This document shows, in pieces, positions 22,901-34,696 of a stretch of 64,000 bases of DNA. The DNA lies in assembly GCA_026874595.1 (NCBI GenBank), contig CM049313.1, forward strand, positions 39,086,659-39,150,658, given 5' to 3'. Numbering within the stretch: position 1 is the first letter of the stretch; each line of letters opens with the position of its first letter. Under the pieces are notes generated by a model. It saw only the letters and a program-made list of their open reading frames with translations, did no database searches and was not told where the DNA came from. Origin of the DNA: Sipunculus nudus (lineage: Eukaryota; Annelida; Sipuncula; Golfingiida; Sipunculidae). The position numbers and the translations under genes were made by a program.

Positions 22901-23997
22901 GATTACTGCTCCTTTGGTCTCATTTTCAATTATAAGTTTATGATTGTTCACTGCAATCTCCCATTTACATTTATCTTCAAAGTTCTTAGTTTTATTATAT
23001 TGACACTGGGCCTTATACATTTCTCTCTCTAATGTTATTAGTTTATTAGTGTACCTTCTCTTTTTGTTTGTTGAGAATGCTATGCTTTCACCTCTAATTT
23101 GGCACTTGATTGTGTCCCATAAAAGTGAGGGATTAGCTTCTTTATTGTCTTTTACAGTGTTTCTTATACATTCTTTAATCTGCTTAATATATGTTTCATC
23201 TTCAAGTAATGAACAATTAAATTTCCAATATCCCGGACCTCGCGGATGTTCACTCAGCATTAAACTCATTGAAATAAGTGCATGATCTGTTTTATATCCA
23301 GTTTCGATTCTAGTAGTGTCTGCGTACCTGCAAAGACTTTCACTGATAAGAAAGTAGTCATGACGACAAAATATAGGTTGGGGGTTGTATCTATGCCATG
23401 TGTATTTCAGGGTCGCTGGGTGTTGTGCCCTCCAAACATCTGTCAACTGTGACAGTTCCATCCAATGTAAAAATAATTTGTCTGGATTTTTCCTGAGTGT
23501 ATTTATTACCACCTTCTTTGTCTATTTCCGGGTTTAAAGTCACATTGAAATCACCAACAATTATTAATTTATCTACATGTAGATCTTTCAATATAGATAT
23601 AAGATTTTAAAAAAAATCTGGTTCATCTTTATTTGGAGCATATACATTTACTAGTGTAATGTTATGAATTCCTGCTATAATATTGAGAATAAGAAATCTA
23701 CCACATTTATCTCGCTTTATATCTTTTACATGGATTCCTGATTTATTTTTAATAAGTACACTAACTCCCTTTGCTCGATTAGTTCCATGACAAAAAAATA
23801 TTTGGTTCCCCCACTCTGATCTCCATCTCATTTCATTTTCTGTACTACTATGTGTTTCTTGGAGGAGTATGATGTCAATTTTTTTCCTATTCAACCAATA
23901 GAATATTTCTCTTCTTTTTGCATGACTACCCATACCTCTTACATTCATTGAAGCTATATTACATATGTCAGTCACAACTACTTGTAATTATCTTTAG
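19920..23997 (-). mobile_element. L1-type non-LTR retrotransposon, 5' end undefined
   Basis: Contains an apurinic-type endonuclease, a reverse transcriptase and a C-terminal CCHC knuckle on one strand, a roughly 250-bp 3' UTR (19967-20212) and an A-rich 3' tail (19920-19966). The element is inserted in the CR1/L2-type fragment, in the same orientation. No ORF1-like frame was found upstream of 23,997, so it is either 5'-truncated near the start of ORF2 or its ORF1 has decayed. The target duplication was not found. Confidence 0.9.
20213..23990 (-). pseudogene. L1-type ORF2 (endonuclease-reverse transcriptase), two lesions
   Basis: Endonuclease motifs in order: SMNVRG, LLQETH, VYAPN, GDFN and TDH (the catalytic Asn, Glu, Asp/Asn and Asp-His set). 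Reverse transcriptase motifs follow: PGPDGFPAEFY, WRPLSLLNTDYKI, DFEKAFD, GVRQGCPLSPYLF and the catalytic QYADD (about residue 542-546 of the long open frame). A C-terminal CSLCKK plus HLFYSC zinc knuckle lies about 110 residues from the end. There is an in-frame TAA at 23607-23609 in a T/A run and a frameshift between about 23,460 and 23,510. The long frame's apparent start at 23512 is GTG and is not a real start. With only two lesions over 1,250 codons the insertion is fairly young. Confidence 0.9.
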
Positions 23998-24416
23998 TTT
24001 GTTACTCCCTGTATTTAATAAGATATTGAGTTTCATACTTTTTATCTTAAACATGGCACATATAGCATGAAATACATACATGATTATATTGGTTGTCTCT
24101 TCTGAAGATTTAAATACATATTTCAATTGATATAGAAACATACATACAAAATACTTGGAAACAAGAAAAATATAACAAGTCTGAAACGTCTTGTATATTA
24201 GACTTCCTAGTCCTGACAAGCAGTAGGTTCTGCTATTATGGGATATAGCAGAAAGAGTGCCTGTCTGTTGGTGTTATAAATGAGTTATGTCACAGTAATG
24301 AGCTGTGTTACATAAATTCATGGCTCTATTAAATAACTATCTTTAAATATATTCCACTTATATTTAAAAAATGTGCATATCAAAGAACAAGAGGGTGGAA
24401 ACTGAATTATCATATC
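23998..24416. other. No gene recognised upstream of the LINE
   Basis: Could include LINE 5' UTR or decayed ORF1; the 83-residue minus-strand frame here shows no Gag-like motif. Confidence 0.4.
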
Positions 24417-24420
24417 TTAA

Positions 24421-24687
24421 CCCTTTACTGTTTACAAGCCACTAAAGAGCACTCTAAATGGGATACTAGAATGCCATGATATGTATAGATTCATTCAGGA
24501 CAAAAATATTGCATATTATATCTAAGTTTCAATGATTTTCAATAATCTTCAGCAAACCCTCTTAGTGGAAACTGTTGAAAATTTGATAAAGATACAAAAA
24601 AAAGGCTTGAAAGATATGGCTTTTAGTGTAAATATAAATACTGTCAGAATTTGTCGGAAATCTAAAATAAATGTAAACAGTAAAGGG
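24421..24687. mobile_element. piggyBac-type MITE with TTAA target duplication
   Basis: A 267-bp element with perfect 16-bp inverted ends starting CCCTTTACTGTTTACA, flanked by TTAA at 24417-24420 and 24688-24691. TTAA targets and CCC-starting termini are the signature of piggyBac elements. No coding capacity, so it would depend on a transposase elsewhere. Confidence 0.88.
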
Positions 24688-24691
24688 TTAA

Positions 24692-26911
24692 ACATATGTC
24701 TTAAGATGATAAAGCCAGTGTAATCTGACAATAATATTAAAATTAATCCCCACTAAAATATGTGCTTCAGTATGATTTATACAGTATTAGGCAAAACTTA
24801 AAAGTATATAGTGTTCAATTGACATAGTTGCTGGTTGATGAACCCACATTTGTGTCGAAAAAGCAAAAACATACAGTATCAAAGAATTACACAGTATAGA
24901 CGGTACCAATGATAATATGATGACTGCGGACATGACCTATCTGGGCAACTGAGCGAAGCAGATGTTCCCCCGTGGCTCCATAACTCATAATGACAATTAT
25001 TGCACATGATATTTAGTATTTATAAATTTAAATTATATATAAAAACTACACATGCATAGTCTTTACAGATTATGTCAGTGTGCTACTGCTCTTGTTCTCA
25101 GGAAAAATATGTAAATAGGTAATGCTGTAATATCGTAATACAAAAATTTGTGCTGCTGGCATAGATATAGGTTTTTTTTTCTAATACAAGGGCACAGAAG
25201 CACAAAAAGTCCACCGCCCAATGCATAACTCAAATGTGTGATTTTTTTCTGTGACATGCTTTGCCTTGAAATTGTCTTATATAGGATAATTCACGATCCA
25301 ACAGTGTCTTGTCTAATGAATGTAACTACACAAGAAGAGTAGACATTCCAAATATTATAATAATCAGTGATATAATTTATGAATATCCTGAACGGGACTT
25401 GATTGATATTAAAAAGGTCAACGTACCGAGCCTTAAAAGTACTGCAGCAATTGTGCATATTAAAGTGACGTGCTTATATTGCTTCAGGATAGATGCGACC
25501 AATGTACACGAATAATATAGATGACATTTCTATACTACTTCAGTAAAAACTAGAAAATACCATTCTATCTCACATAGGAGAAACAACCAAAGGAGATGTC
25601 CTCTGTTGGTGAATTATCATCAAGTGACAGTTATGTAATGATTGTGTCTATCTGACATAGTATTATTCTTTGCAGAAGCTCGCAAGACAAAAAGAAAAAA
25701 GAAAAAAAGCAGTTTCTGCACAATGTATGGTATTGTGAAAAGACTGAATTTAGTGATAAAAAAAATTCAAATGCATAAATTATTTTGAAAACAGTCATGC
25801 TCTATTTAGTTTTCAGTTAATCCCCATTGCTCTAAGGGGTCTACATATATATAATTTGGAGACTTCAGCTTCTTTTTTACTGAGTTATCCAGATTTAAAG
25901 GAGAAGCACAACTGTGGCCGGTAAAAAGGTCTAACTCAGAAAATGCCACAAGCAGAATCCACTGACGTTTTTAATAAAATTGAATCGCGAAATCAGCAGG
26001 AGTTTTACTAACTTTTAGAGCAATCAAGCGGAAGAAGGGCGTGACGGCTACACAGACGCGGACCATTTTAGTAGTTCAAGCCTTCTTAATTTTAACTGCT
26101 GATAGTAATCATACAATGTTCATTGAATCATTTGTTTTATCTGTAAAAATTAAGGTAAAAAGCAAGAGAGATGTAAATTTATGTGATTCAATGATCGTAA
26201 AATGAGCATAAAATGGATAATTGTATTAACCAATTATCATGAGGGGCGTTTAACTTACAAAATATTGTAAGGTTCTGATGTCCAATTCCGATTTACATCC
26301 TGTTTCATTCATCTGAAAATAAAGAGTTGGAACAGTCCATGAATATACAGTCAATCACCTTGTATATTTGTTAAGGTCAATCAAATATCCGAAAGACTGG
26401 TGAGTACTACTCTGGTCAAACTTAAACTCTAGAGACTTAACACAGTAAAATTGCCCTACAAATTCTCGTACATTTTATAATAATAAATATGATAATGTAC
26501 AAAGTTTTACCCAAATAAATCTCAATTCGTGAAAAATAATGTTTACTTGAACATTTTTTATAGGACTGCTTGAGGTTTGTAGTGTAAATGGGACTTTGGT
26601 CCTCTATGTTTACCATAACATCAACCAGGATATTGCTAGGGTTAAGCCACAAGGGTAAGAAACATCAAATATCTCATGGATGCAGCAATATCAAGGCAAC
26701 ATGTTCAATCGCAATTATTTACTTTGTGTCCTTTCAACTTGAATTATGAATAAACATTCTACAAAAGATCAATTGTTATTCCTTTGAATTGATGGAGTAA
26801 AATTAAATGTGCCTCACTCTTATCAACATAGTTTTAAATTAAATACACAGCATATCATGATCTTGTGATCATCTAAAAACAGAAAAGCATTTCAGACTAG
26901 GTGCATGTAAT
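24692..26911. other. AT-rich region, nothing recognised
   Basis: No exon with plausible splice sites, no terminal repeats and no tandem structure was noticed in these 2.2 kb. Confidence 0.4.
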
Positions 26912-27390
26912 CGCAAAGTGATCGCTGAAACCCCTAACCCAGTGCTCTACCTGAGCTGTGGAACAAACTCCATAACCACATTACAAGTTCCAAAAACACT
27001 TTTTAGTTTCAAGAAGTTAATCAAAACTTATGTTTTAAAGCTCCATTTTGAAACTACACTACATCGAGCTCCACTTTGAATCTACATCATAGATGCAATG
27101 CTTCATAGTTGTACGCAAGAGAATTTATAAATTAGTTTAAACGATTTTTAATTTTTAGCCTTTGCCTCTACCGGTGTTATTCATTCTTAGTTGTATTATT
27201 CACTTTTTTTATTCACATTTTTTTTATTGTTTTACCAGTTTATACTGCATATGGTCTAGTCAAGGTACAATTGTTTTTTCATAATCTGCTATATATGTTT
27301 TGTTTATTATATAAAAAATGTACATTGTAAATGCACTTTTGAACACTATTTTGGTGAAAAGTGCTTTATAAATATTTTATTATAATAATA
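26912..27390 (+). mobile_element. CR1/L2-type LINE 3' fragment (copy 1)
   Basis: The plus strand encodes WNKLHNHITSSKNTF, then in another frame FSFKKLIKTYVLKLHF: the usual LINE ending WNxLPxxI...FKxxLKTYLF, broken by a frameshift. It ends in GTGAAAAGTGCTTTATAAAT followed by ATT-rich tail sequence. Duplicated at 34,697-35,195. Confidence 0.65.
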
Positions 27391-28190
27391 GAAATATTCA
27401 TGTGTATGATTTGAGATGCAAAGGGTTATATACAAAGAATTATTTTCATAATTTGTGGTTTGCTTGGCAGCTACTCGATGTATATTGTGTGAGTCATTTG
27501 AGCCATATATTGTGAGGTTCTAGCATGGCCAGCCTCACCACTTCCGCTGCCCCTCAGAGACTCATGGACGAGTTTTTTAAACACAAACACTTTTACATCA
27601 GAAAAAAAAAATCATTTTTATATGGACAGGGTTAATATAATTAAAGAAATGGTCAAAGAAGCAACAGTTGTGACAATGAAGCATTCAGTAACATTAAATT
27701 CAATTAATATTAGATCAGTCCAGTCCTATTTGAGTATAAATATGAACCACACCTCATGCATACATTGTTATTCGAGCAAAGTCTGTTACGGACATATATT
27801 CTACATATATTTTCACCGACTAATGTTTTTGTGAAAAGCAAATTTTCAGAGGAGCTTAAAAGACTGGTGTGGCTATCATCTTTTTTTTAATAAAAGCAGA
27901 CAAAGAATACCCCATCGTTACCCCATTTCATTTATAGCATAATACTCTAAGCAAAGCTTATTGTTTTGATTTTTTCTTATGCATTTGGAATTCAAATGAG
28001 TGAATTTAGCAGTGCGCTTGGCAAATCCCTCTACCGGTTTTTATATAGAACTCCGTATTAAGACTTCGTGCTACATATAAAATACATGGCCAAAAATGTG
28101 CAGAAAGTTAAATGTAGTTACATTATTTGTTTAACTAGTTTAATATTATGGAGTTGTATGATCATGATTTTTTTAAGGTAAGGTAAATCA

Positions 28191-28739
28191 TTGCTAGAAA
28201 ATACATTTTTTTACTGGAAGAGGGCGTTTATTTCTGACTTATATATCCTTGAAATTCGTGCGAAAGAAGGTAATTTCAAATCAATGCCCAACACTCATAT
28301 AGGTAAAACAACAATTTTTGTTAGCCCACATCCCTCTCGTCTCGTATCCAGACCCAATGCAGTGAAATGCATCTCCGCATCTCCGTCTGCCCCCGCCAGC
28401 ACTTTAATTGAAGTGAAAACAACATGTGTGAAATGTAAATTGTCAACATTTCATCTAAAGGACATCAGTGGAACCCAGAAATTAATAATAAAGGAAATTA
28501 TACATGAAATGTATAATGAAATGAACCTCCGTTCCAAGTTTGTTTTAACGGAGGCTTTTAGTATAAATGGCGTACTAGAAGAGACCAAATTTACACATAT
28601 GGCTATAGGCGTGTTTCTGTGTATGTGTAACGTGTATGAAGCGGGGAAACAGTTGCTCCCTATATATTCTGACATACAATATAATGAATATAATATGGGG
28701 GCAACAAGTCAACGCTTCAACGACTCTGTTCAGGTCTGA
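28191..28739 (+). other. 182-codon open frame, probably not a gene
   Basis: Open for 182 codons but begins at TTG; the first ATG is at about codon 31. The duplicate at 36,053 has a 10-bp deletion after CCCAATGCA that shifts the frame, and identity between copies is no higher inside the frame than outside. No motif recognised. It may be a chance frame or the remnant of a transposon protein. Confidence 0.25.
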
Positions 28740-29649
28740 CATCCCCCATTGTGATATATACCCGGTCCGCACGTAAAAACCACTCACCCGAGATTTACAT
28801 ACATTATTAGTAATTTGTTATGTTTGGAATGGGTACATTTTGTTCAGTAATATCAGTCAGGAGAGAGTTATAGTTACATTTATTTATTTTTGCATGTAAC
28901 CTAAGGTAAATTATCCAACACTTTCTAAGAAATAATATATATATTTTTATTCGCACTATTATCGAAATTCTGAAAGGTAGGATTTTGTTGCCTTATTTTT
29001 ATTGAGGTTAATTACTCGGGCGTTCCTTGCATCTTCCTTTATCGTATCCCTTTAGCTGATAAAAAAATTCCAACCCAAAACATATTTTCATGAGGGCAGT
29101 TGTACGTTTATCCCCAGTTTACTGTAATTTACATTAAGCCTGACCCCATCCCCTCAAACATAATCATATGACTGCTCGGTTGCTATACCAGTCGGTTATC
29201 ATCGGTTACATTGAGAATTGTTTATTGAAATTATATTGTTTTTTGTTCATTTCTTATTCTTGCTTTGGAAAAATAAAATATACAACATCTAAAAATGTGA
29301 CCCAGTCAGCTGATATAAACGAACTGAAATTGTATAAATTGTCTACCCTAATATAACCAAAATCTCACGACCTAAAACCTAAGAAACATAAAGTTTAAAA
29401 GCATGTGTGTATATATATATATATCAAAGACAGTTTATTTGGCTCCACATGCAGAATTTGAAGGCCTCAAATAATTCCGAGAATTCGCAGCTGTGTCTAA
29501 GACAGTATGGTAAGTGATCTTTACCGTTGCATTTTGAAGGACAACGAGTCTTAAAAATAAAAGTTTATTAATCAAGGAACAATTCCTTCAATTATTTTGC
29601 ACGGGATGAACATATCTTTATGAATTTTTTATGAATACGTATCACACTC

Positions 29650-30490
29650 CGCTATAATTACTGAAGAAGGATTGTAGACACTGAAGTGGCTGAGCTGCGA
29701 ATAAAATTTCGTGATGCTGCACTCCGGTTCCATACCTGTTAAATTCGTTTACCTTTAAAGATACAGCTAAGGGATTATAATTATCTACGAGGGTCTGAAC
29801 TTTCTACATAACGGTGAGACTGTCTCCGGTCTTATTATCGTATTGACCCTTTTAATATAACATCTATAAATTAGGCCTTTGGTTCAAAGAATTCTTAATT
29901 ATATCAAACCTAGGGTTTTCATGCAAAGGAAAATGACCAATAAATTGATAGTTGCATCTCTATTTATCGGACTTTTAATCCAGCTGACGTTGAGACAACT
30001 TCAGAAGTGAAAGACTGTCAGCTTGCTTTTATGCGACATCTTAACTATGTACTAAAACCAGACATATGACTTAAGATCATGAAAGAGATATAGCGTACGT
30101 CTCTTATACCTGTTTTTCAGAGATCATTCAAACCAGGTATTCATTAGGCACAAGTCTCAGGGCTTGCAGTTCTTTAATCATTGGGACTAAATGGAACTTT
30201 CACTAAAATCAATCTATTTCAAGTATCGATCTATTTCAAGTTAAAAATTATTACACGTTCTCAGTAATTAATGCAATACCATCTTTAATATCTTTATAGA
30301 TCCTGCCAGTCTTGTGGTATGGTCTGCATTTTTTCAATTTTACACAGGTTTATTTTGGGTTGAAAATCATCAAAATAATCATATTTTTTATCTTTGAGTC
30401 AAAAACCTTTATCAATATATTTTCTTTTCTGATATTCTGTTAATTTCGAACAAAATTAGCAAGAAACATCTACCATAATGTGAAAAGAGC
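29650..30490. repeat. Dispersed relative of the 82-bp satellite element
   Basis: A single half-unit (ACTGAAGAAGGATTGTAGAC then ACTGAAGTGGCTGAG) at about 29,661-29,700, and a flank at 29,990-30,490 matching 833-1330. Here the unit is not amplified. Confidence 0.75.
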
Positions 30491-30544
30491 GTCATGAAAA
30501 GAGCGTCATGAAAAATATTTTTTGAACGTCAAAAAAATAATTTT

Positions 30545-33500
30545 GGTAAATGTTTTAATTTGTATTTATTTATACTAATGGTGAGTTCTCTATATCTCTC
30601 AAAATACTATTAGTGAGCTCTCTATAACTGACGTGAAATGTGTTTGGTCCCCAAAATGGTGGGAAAATATCATTGAGATATAATAAAATGGCAGCCAGTA
30701 GATAAATTATCCAAGGATTTGTCACAAACACGGGCATAAATAATAAAAATAGATTTCCTCAACCGCTGAACGAGGGCAAAAATTGTTCCCCATTCAAGAT
30801 TTTTAGTTTTTATTTCAAGGTCAGAAATAATTATCCTATGCAAATCTGTGTATTGTGACTATTACATTCGCTTAAGATCGACTTTGGAGACCACGAATAT
30901 TAAAATGTTTAAGGCTTAACAAAACATGTTTAATATCAGCAAAAACTTGCGCAATACCCAGGTAACTTGAAAGACAAATAAATAACCACTGGTAATGGTG
31001 ATGGGTTTGTATAGAATCTCAAGCCTCATAATATAGCAATGTAACAGCACTTTGACAAATTACAATGCTCATAACTTTGGTTTATCACAGATCGCTCTTT
31101 AAAATAAACCTGGCAATGATTTAAAAAAAGTGAAACAAATAAATAACCACTGGTAATGGTGATGGGTTTGTATAGAATCTCAAGCCTCATAATAGCAATG
31201 TAACAGCACTTTGACAAATTAAACTGCTCATAACTTTGGTTTATCACAGATCGCTCTTTAAAATAAACCTGGCAATGATTTAAAAAAGTGAAACAAATAA
31301 ATAACCACTGGTAATGGTGATGGGTTTGTATAGAATCTCAAGCCTCATAATAGCTATGTAACAGCACTTTGACAAATTACAATGCTCATAACTTTGGTTT
31401 ATCACAGATCGCTCTTTAAAATAAACCTGGCAATGATTTAAAAAAAGTGAAACAAATAAATAACCACTGGTAATGGTGATGGGTTTGTATAGAATCTCAA
31501 GCCTCATAATAGCTATGTAACAGCACTTTGACAAATTACAATGCTCATAACTTTGGTTTATCACAGATCGCTCTTTAAAATAAACCTCGCAATGATTTAA
31601 AAAAGTGAAACAAATAAATAACCACTGGTAATGGTGATGGGTTTGTATAGAATCTCAAGCCTCATTATAGCAATGTAATAGCACTTTGACAAATTACACT
31701 GCTCATAACTTTGGTTTATCACAGATCGCTCTTTAAAAGAAACCTGGCAATGATTTAAAAAAGTGAAACAAATAAATAACCACTGGTAATGGTGATGGGT
31801 TTGTATAGAATCTCAAGCCTCATAATAGCAATGTAACAGCACTTTGACAAATTACAATGCTCATAACTTTGGTTTATCACAGATCGCTCTTTAAAATAAA
31901 CCTGGCAATGATATAAAAAAGTGAAACAAATAAATAACCACTGGTAATGGTGATGGGTTTGTATAGAATCTCAAGCCTCATAATAGCAATGTAATATCAC
32001 TTTGACAAATTACAATGCTCATAACTTTAGTTTATCACAGATCGCTCTTTAAAATAAACCTGGCAATGATATAAAAAAGTGAAACAAATAAATAACCACT
32101 GGTAATGGTGATGGGTTTGTATAGAATCTCAAGCCTCATAATAGCAATGTAATATCACTTTGACAAATTACAATGCTCATAACTTTGGTTTATCACAGAT
32201 CGCTTTTTAAAATAAACCTGGCAATGATTTAAAAAAGTGAAACAAATAAATAACCACTGGTAATGGTGATGGGTTTGTATAGAATCTCAAGCCTCATAAT
32301 AGCAATGTAACAGCACTTTGACGAATTACACTGCTCATAACTTTGGTTTATCACAGATCGCTTTTTAAAATAAACCTCGCAATGATTTAAAAAAGTGAAA
32401 CAAATAAATAACCACTGGTAATGGTGATGGGTTTGTATAAAATCTCAAGCCTCATAATAGCAATGTAACAGCACTTTGACAAATTACACTGCTCATAACT
32501 TTGGTTTATCACAGATCGCTTTTTAAAATAAACCTCGCAATGATTTAAAAAAATGAAACAAATAAATAACCACTGGTAATGGTGATGGGTTTGTATAAAA
32601 TCTCAAGCCTCATAATAGCAATGTAATAGCACTTTGACAAATTACACTGCTCATAACTTTGGTTTATCACAGATCGCTTTTTAAAATAAACCTCGCAATG
32701 ATTTAAAAAAGTGAAACAAATAAATAACCACTGGTAATGGTGATGGGTTTGTATAAAATCTCAAGCCTCATAATAGCAATGTAACAGCACTTTGACAAAT
32801 TACAATGCTCATAACTTTGGTTTATCACAGATCGCTTTTTAAAATAAACCTCGCAATGATTTAAAAAAGTGAAACAAATAAATAACCACTGGTAATGGTG
32901 ATGGGTTTGTATAAAATCTCAAGCCTCATAATAGCAATGTAACAGCACTTTGACAAATTACAATGCTCATAACTTTGGTTTATCACAGATCGCTTTTTAA
33001 AATAAACCTCGCAATGATTTAAAAAAGTGAAACAAATAAATAACCACTGGTAATGGTGATGGGTTTGTATAAAATCTCAAGCCTCATAATAGCAATGTAA
33101 CAGCACTTTGACAAATTACAATGCTCATAACTTTGGTTTATCACAGATCGCTTTTTAAAATAAACCTCGCAATGATTTAAAAAAGTGAAACAAATAAATA
33201 ACCACTGGTAATGGTGATGGGTTTGTATAAAATCTCAAGCCTCATAATAGCAATGTAACAGCACTTTGACAAATTACAATGCTCATAACTTTGGTTTATC
33301 ACAGATCGCTTTTTAAAATAAACCTCGCAATGATTTAAAAAAGTGAAACAAATAAATAACCACTGGTAATGGTGATGGGTTTGTATAAAATCTCAAGCCT
33401 CATAATAGCAATGTAACAGCACTTTGACAAATTACAATGCTCATAACTTTGGTTTATCACAGATCGCTTTTTAAAATAAACCTCGCAATGATTTAAAAAA

Positions 33501-34695
33501 GTGAAACAAATAAATAACCACTGGTAATGGTGATGGGTTTGTATAAAATCTCAAGCCTCATAATAGCAATGTAACAGCACTTTGACAAATTACAATGCTC
33601 ATAACTTTGGTTTATCACAGATCGCTTTTTAAAATAAACCTCGCAATGATTTAAAAAAGTGAAACAAATAAATAACCACTGGTAATGGTGATGGGTTTGT
33701 ATAGAATCTCAAGCCTCATAATAGCTATGTAACAGCACTTTGACAAATTACAATGCTCATAACTTTGGTTTATCACAGATCGCTTTTTAAAATAAACCTC
33801 GCAATGATTTAAAAAAGTGAAACAAATAAATAATCCCTGGTTATGGTGATGGGTTTGTATAGAATCTCAAGCCTCATAATAGCAATGTAATAGCACTTTG
33901 ACAAATTACACTGCTCATAACTTTGGTTTATCACAGATCGCTCTTTAAAAGAAACCTGGCAATGATTTAAAAAAGTGAAACAAATAAATAACCACTGGTA
34001 ATGGTGATGGGTTTGTATAGAATCTCAAGCCTCATAATAGCAATGTAACAGCACTTTGACAAATTACAATGCTCATAACTTTGGTTTATCACAGATCGCT
34101 CTTTAAAATAAACCTGGCAATGATATAAAAAAGTGAAACAAATAAATAACCACTGGTAATGGTGATGGGTTTGTATAAAATCTCAAGCCTCATAATAGCA
34201 ATGTAACAGCACTTTGACAAATTACACTGCTCATAACTTTGGTTTATCACAGATCGCTTTTTAAAATAAACCTCGCAATGATTTAAAAAAGTGAAACAAA
34301 TAAATAACCACTGGTAATGGTGATGGGTTTGTATAGAATCTCAAGCCTCATAATAGCAATGTAACAGCACTTTGACAAATTACAGTGCTTATAACTTTGG
34401 TTTATCATAGATCGATTTTTAAAATAAACCTGGCAATGATTTAAAAAAGTGAAACAAAGCTCTTCGGGTCATATGGTTATCACCCAAAGAAAAGGAAAAT
34501 GCTGTCTGCAATATGAAAATGGAACCACAAATTTGTTCGATAAAAGGTACACAAAGCTTCACTGATTTTTTGCTTAGGTCAAAAGGCTAATGTTAATGAA
34601 TTAACGGAAGTATAAAGAGTTATTGAAGCACGATATACTAGGCTTAATCCGGGTACAATTAAGCCAGGTTAAAAATATTAGATGCATATCTGTAA
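30545..34695. repeat. Repeat family R2, copy C, carrying the 158-bp array
   Basis: The left flank 30,545-30,975 matches 16,651-17,080, and the right flank 34,456-34,695 matches about 17,240-17,475. Between them lies the amplified segment that is single copy in B and B'. Confidence 0.92.
30976..34455. repeat. 22-copy, 158-bp tandem array
   Basis: Unit boundary AAATAAATAACCACTGG to AAAAAAGTGAAAC; starts at 30,976, then about every 158 bp (159-161 where A runs differ). Units in the middle (about 32,700-33,660) are almost identical to one another and share TATAAAATCTC and CCTCGCAATG, while outer units have TATAGAATCTC and CCTGGCAATG. The length is close to the roughly 160-bp BIV160 satellite known from bivalves, but I could not compare sequences. 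Confidence 0.97.
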
Positions 34696-34696
34696 A

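Larger units (their letters stand above)
26912..29880. repeat. 3-kb segmental duplication, copy 1
   Basis: Aligns collinearly with 34,697-37,720 with scattered substitutions and small indels, from AAGTGATCGCTGAAACCCC to ACATCTATAAATTA. It contains a LINE 3' fragment, an open frame, and near its end a single half-unit of the 82-bp satellite (about 29,661). Confidence 0.93.

Noticed and set aside
23391-23591. Separate small gene between the LINE frames
   Set aside because: It is the endonuclease reading frame continuing after an in-frame stop in the LINE.
30976-34455. Regularly spaced repeats as a possible CRISPR array
   Set aside because: Whole 158-bp units are repeated without unique spacers and the DNA is animal nuclear sequence; this is a satellite.
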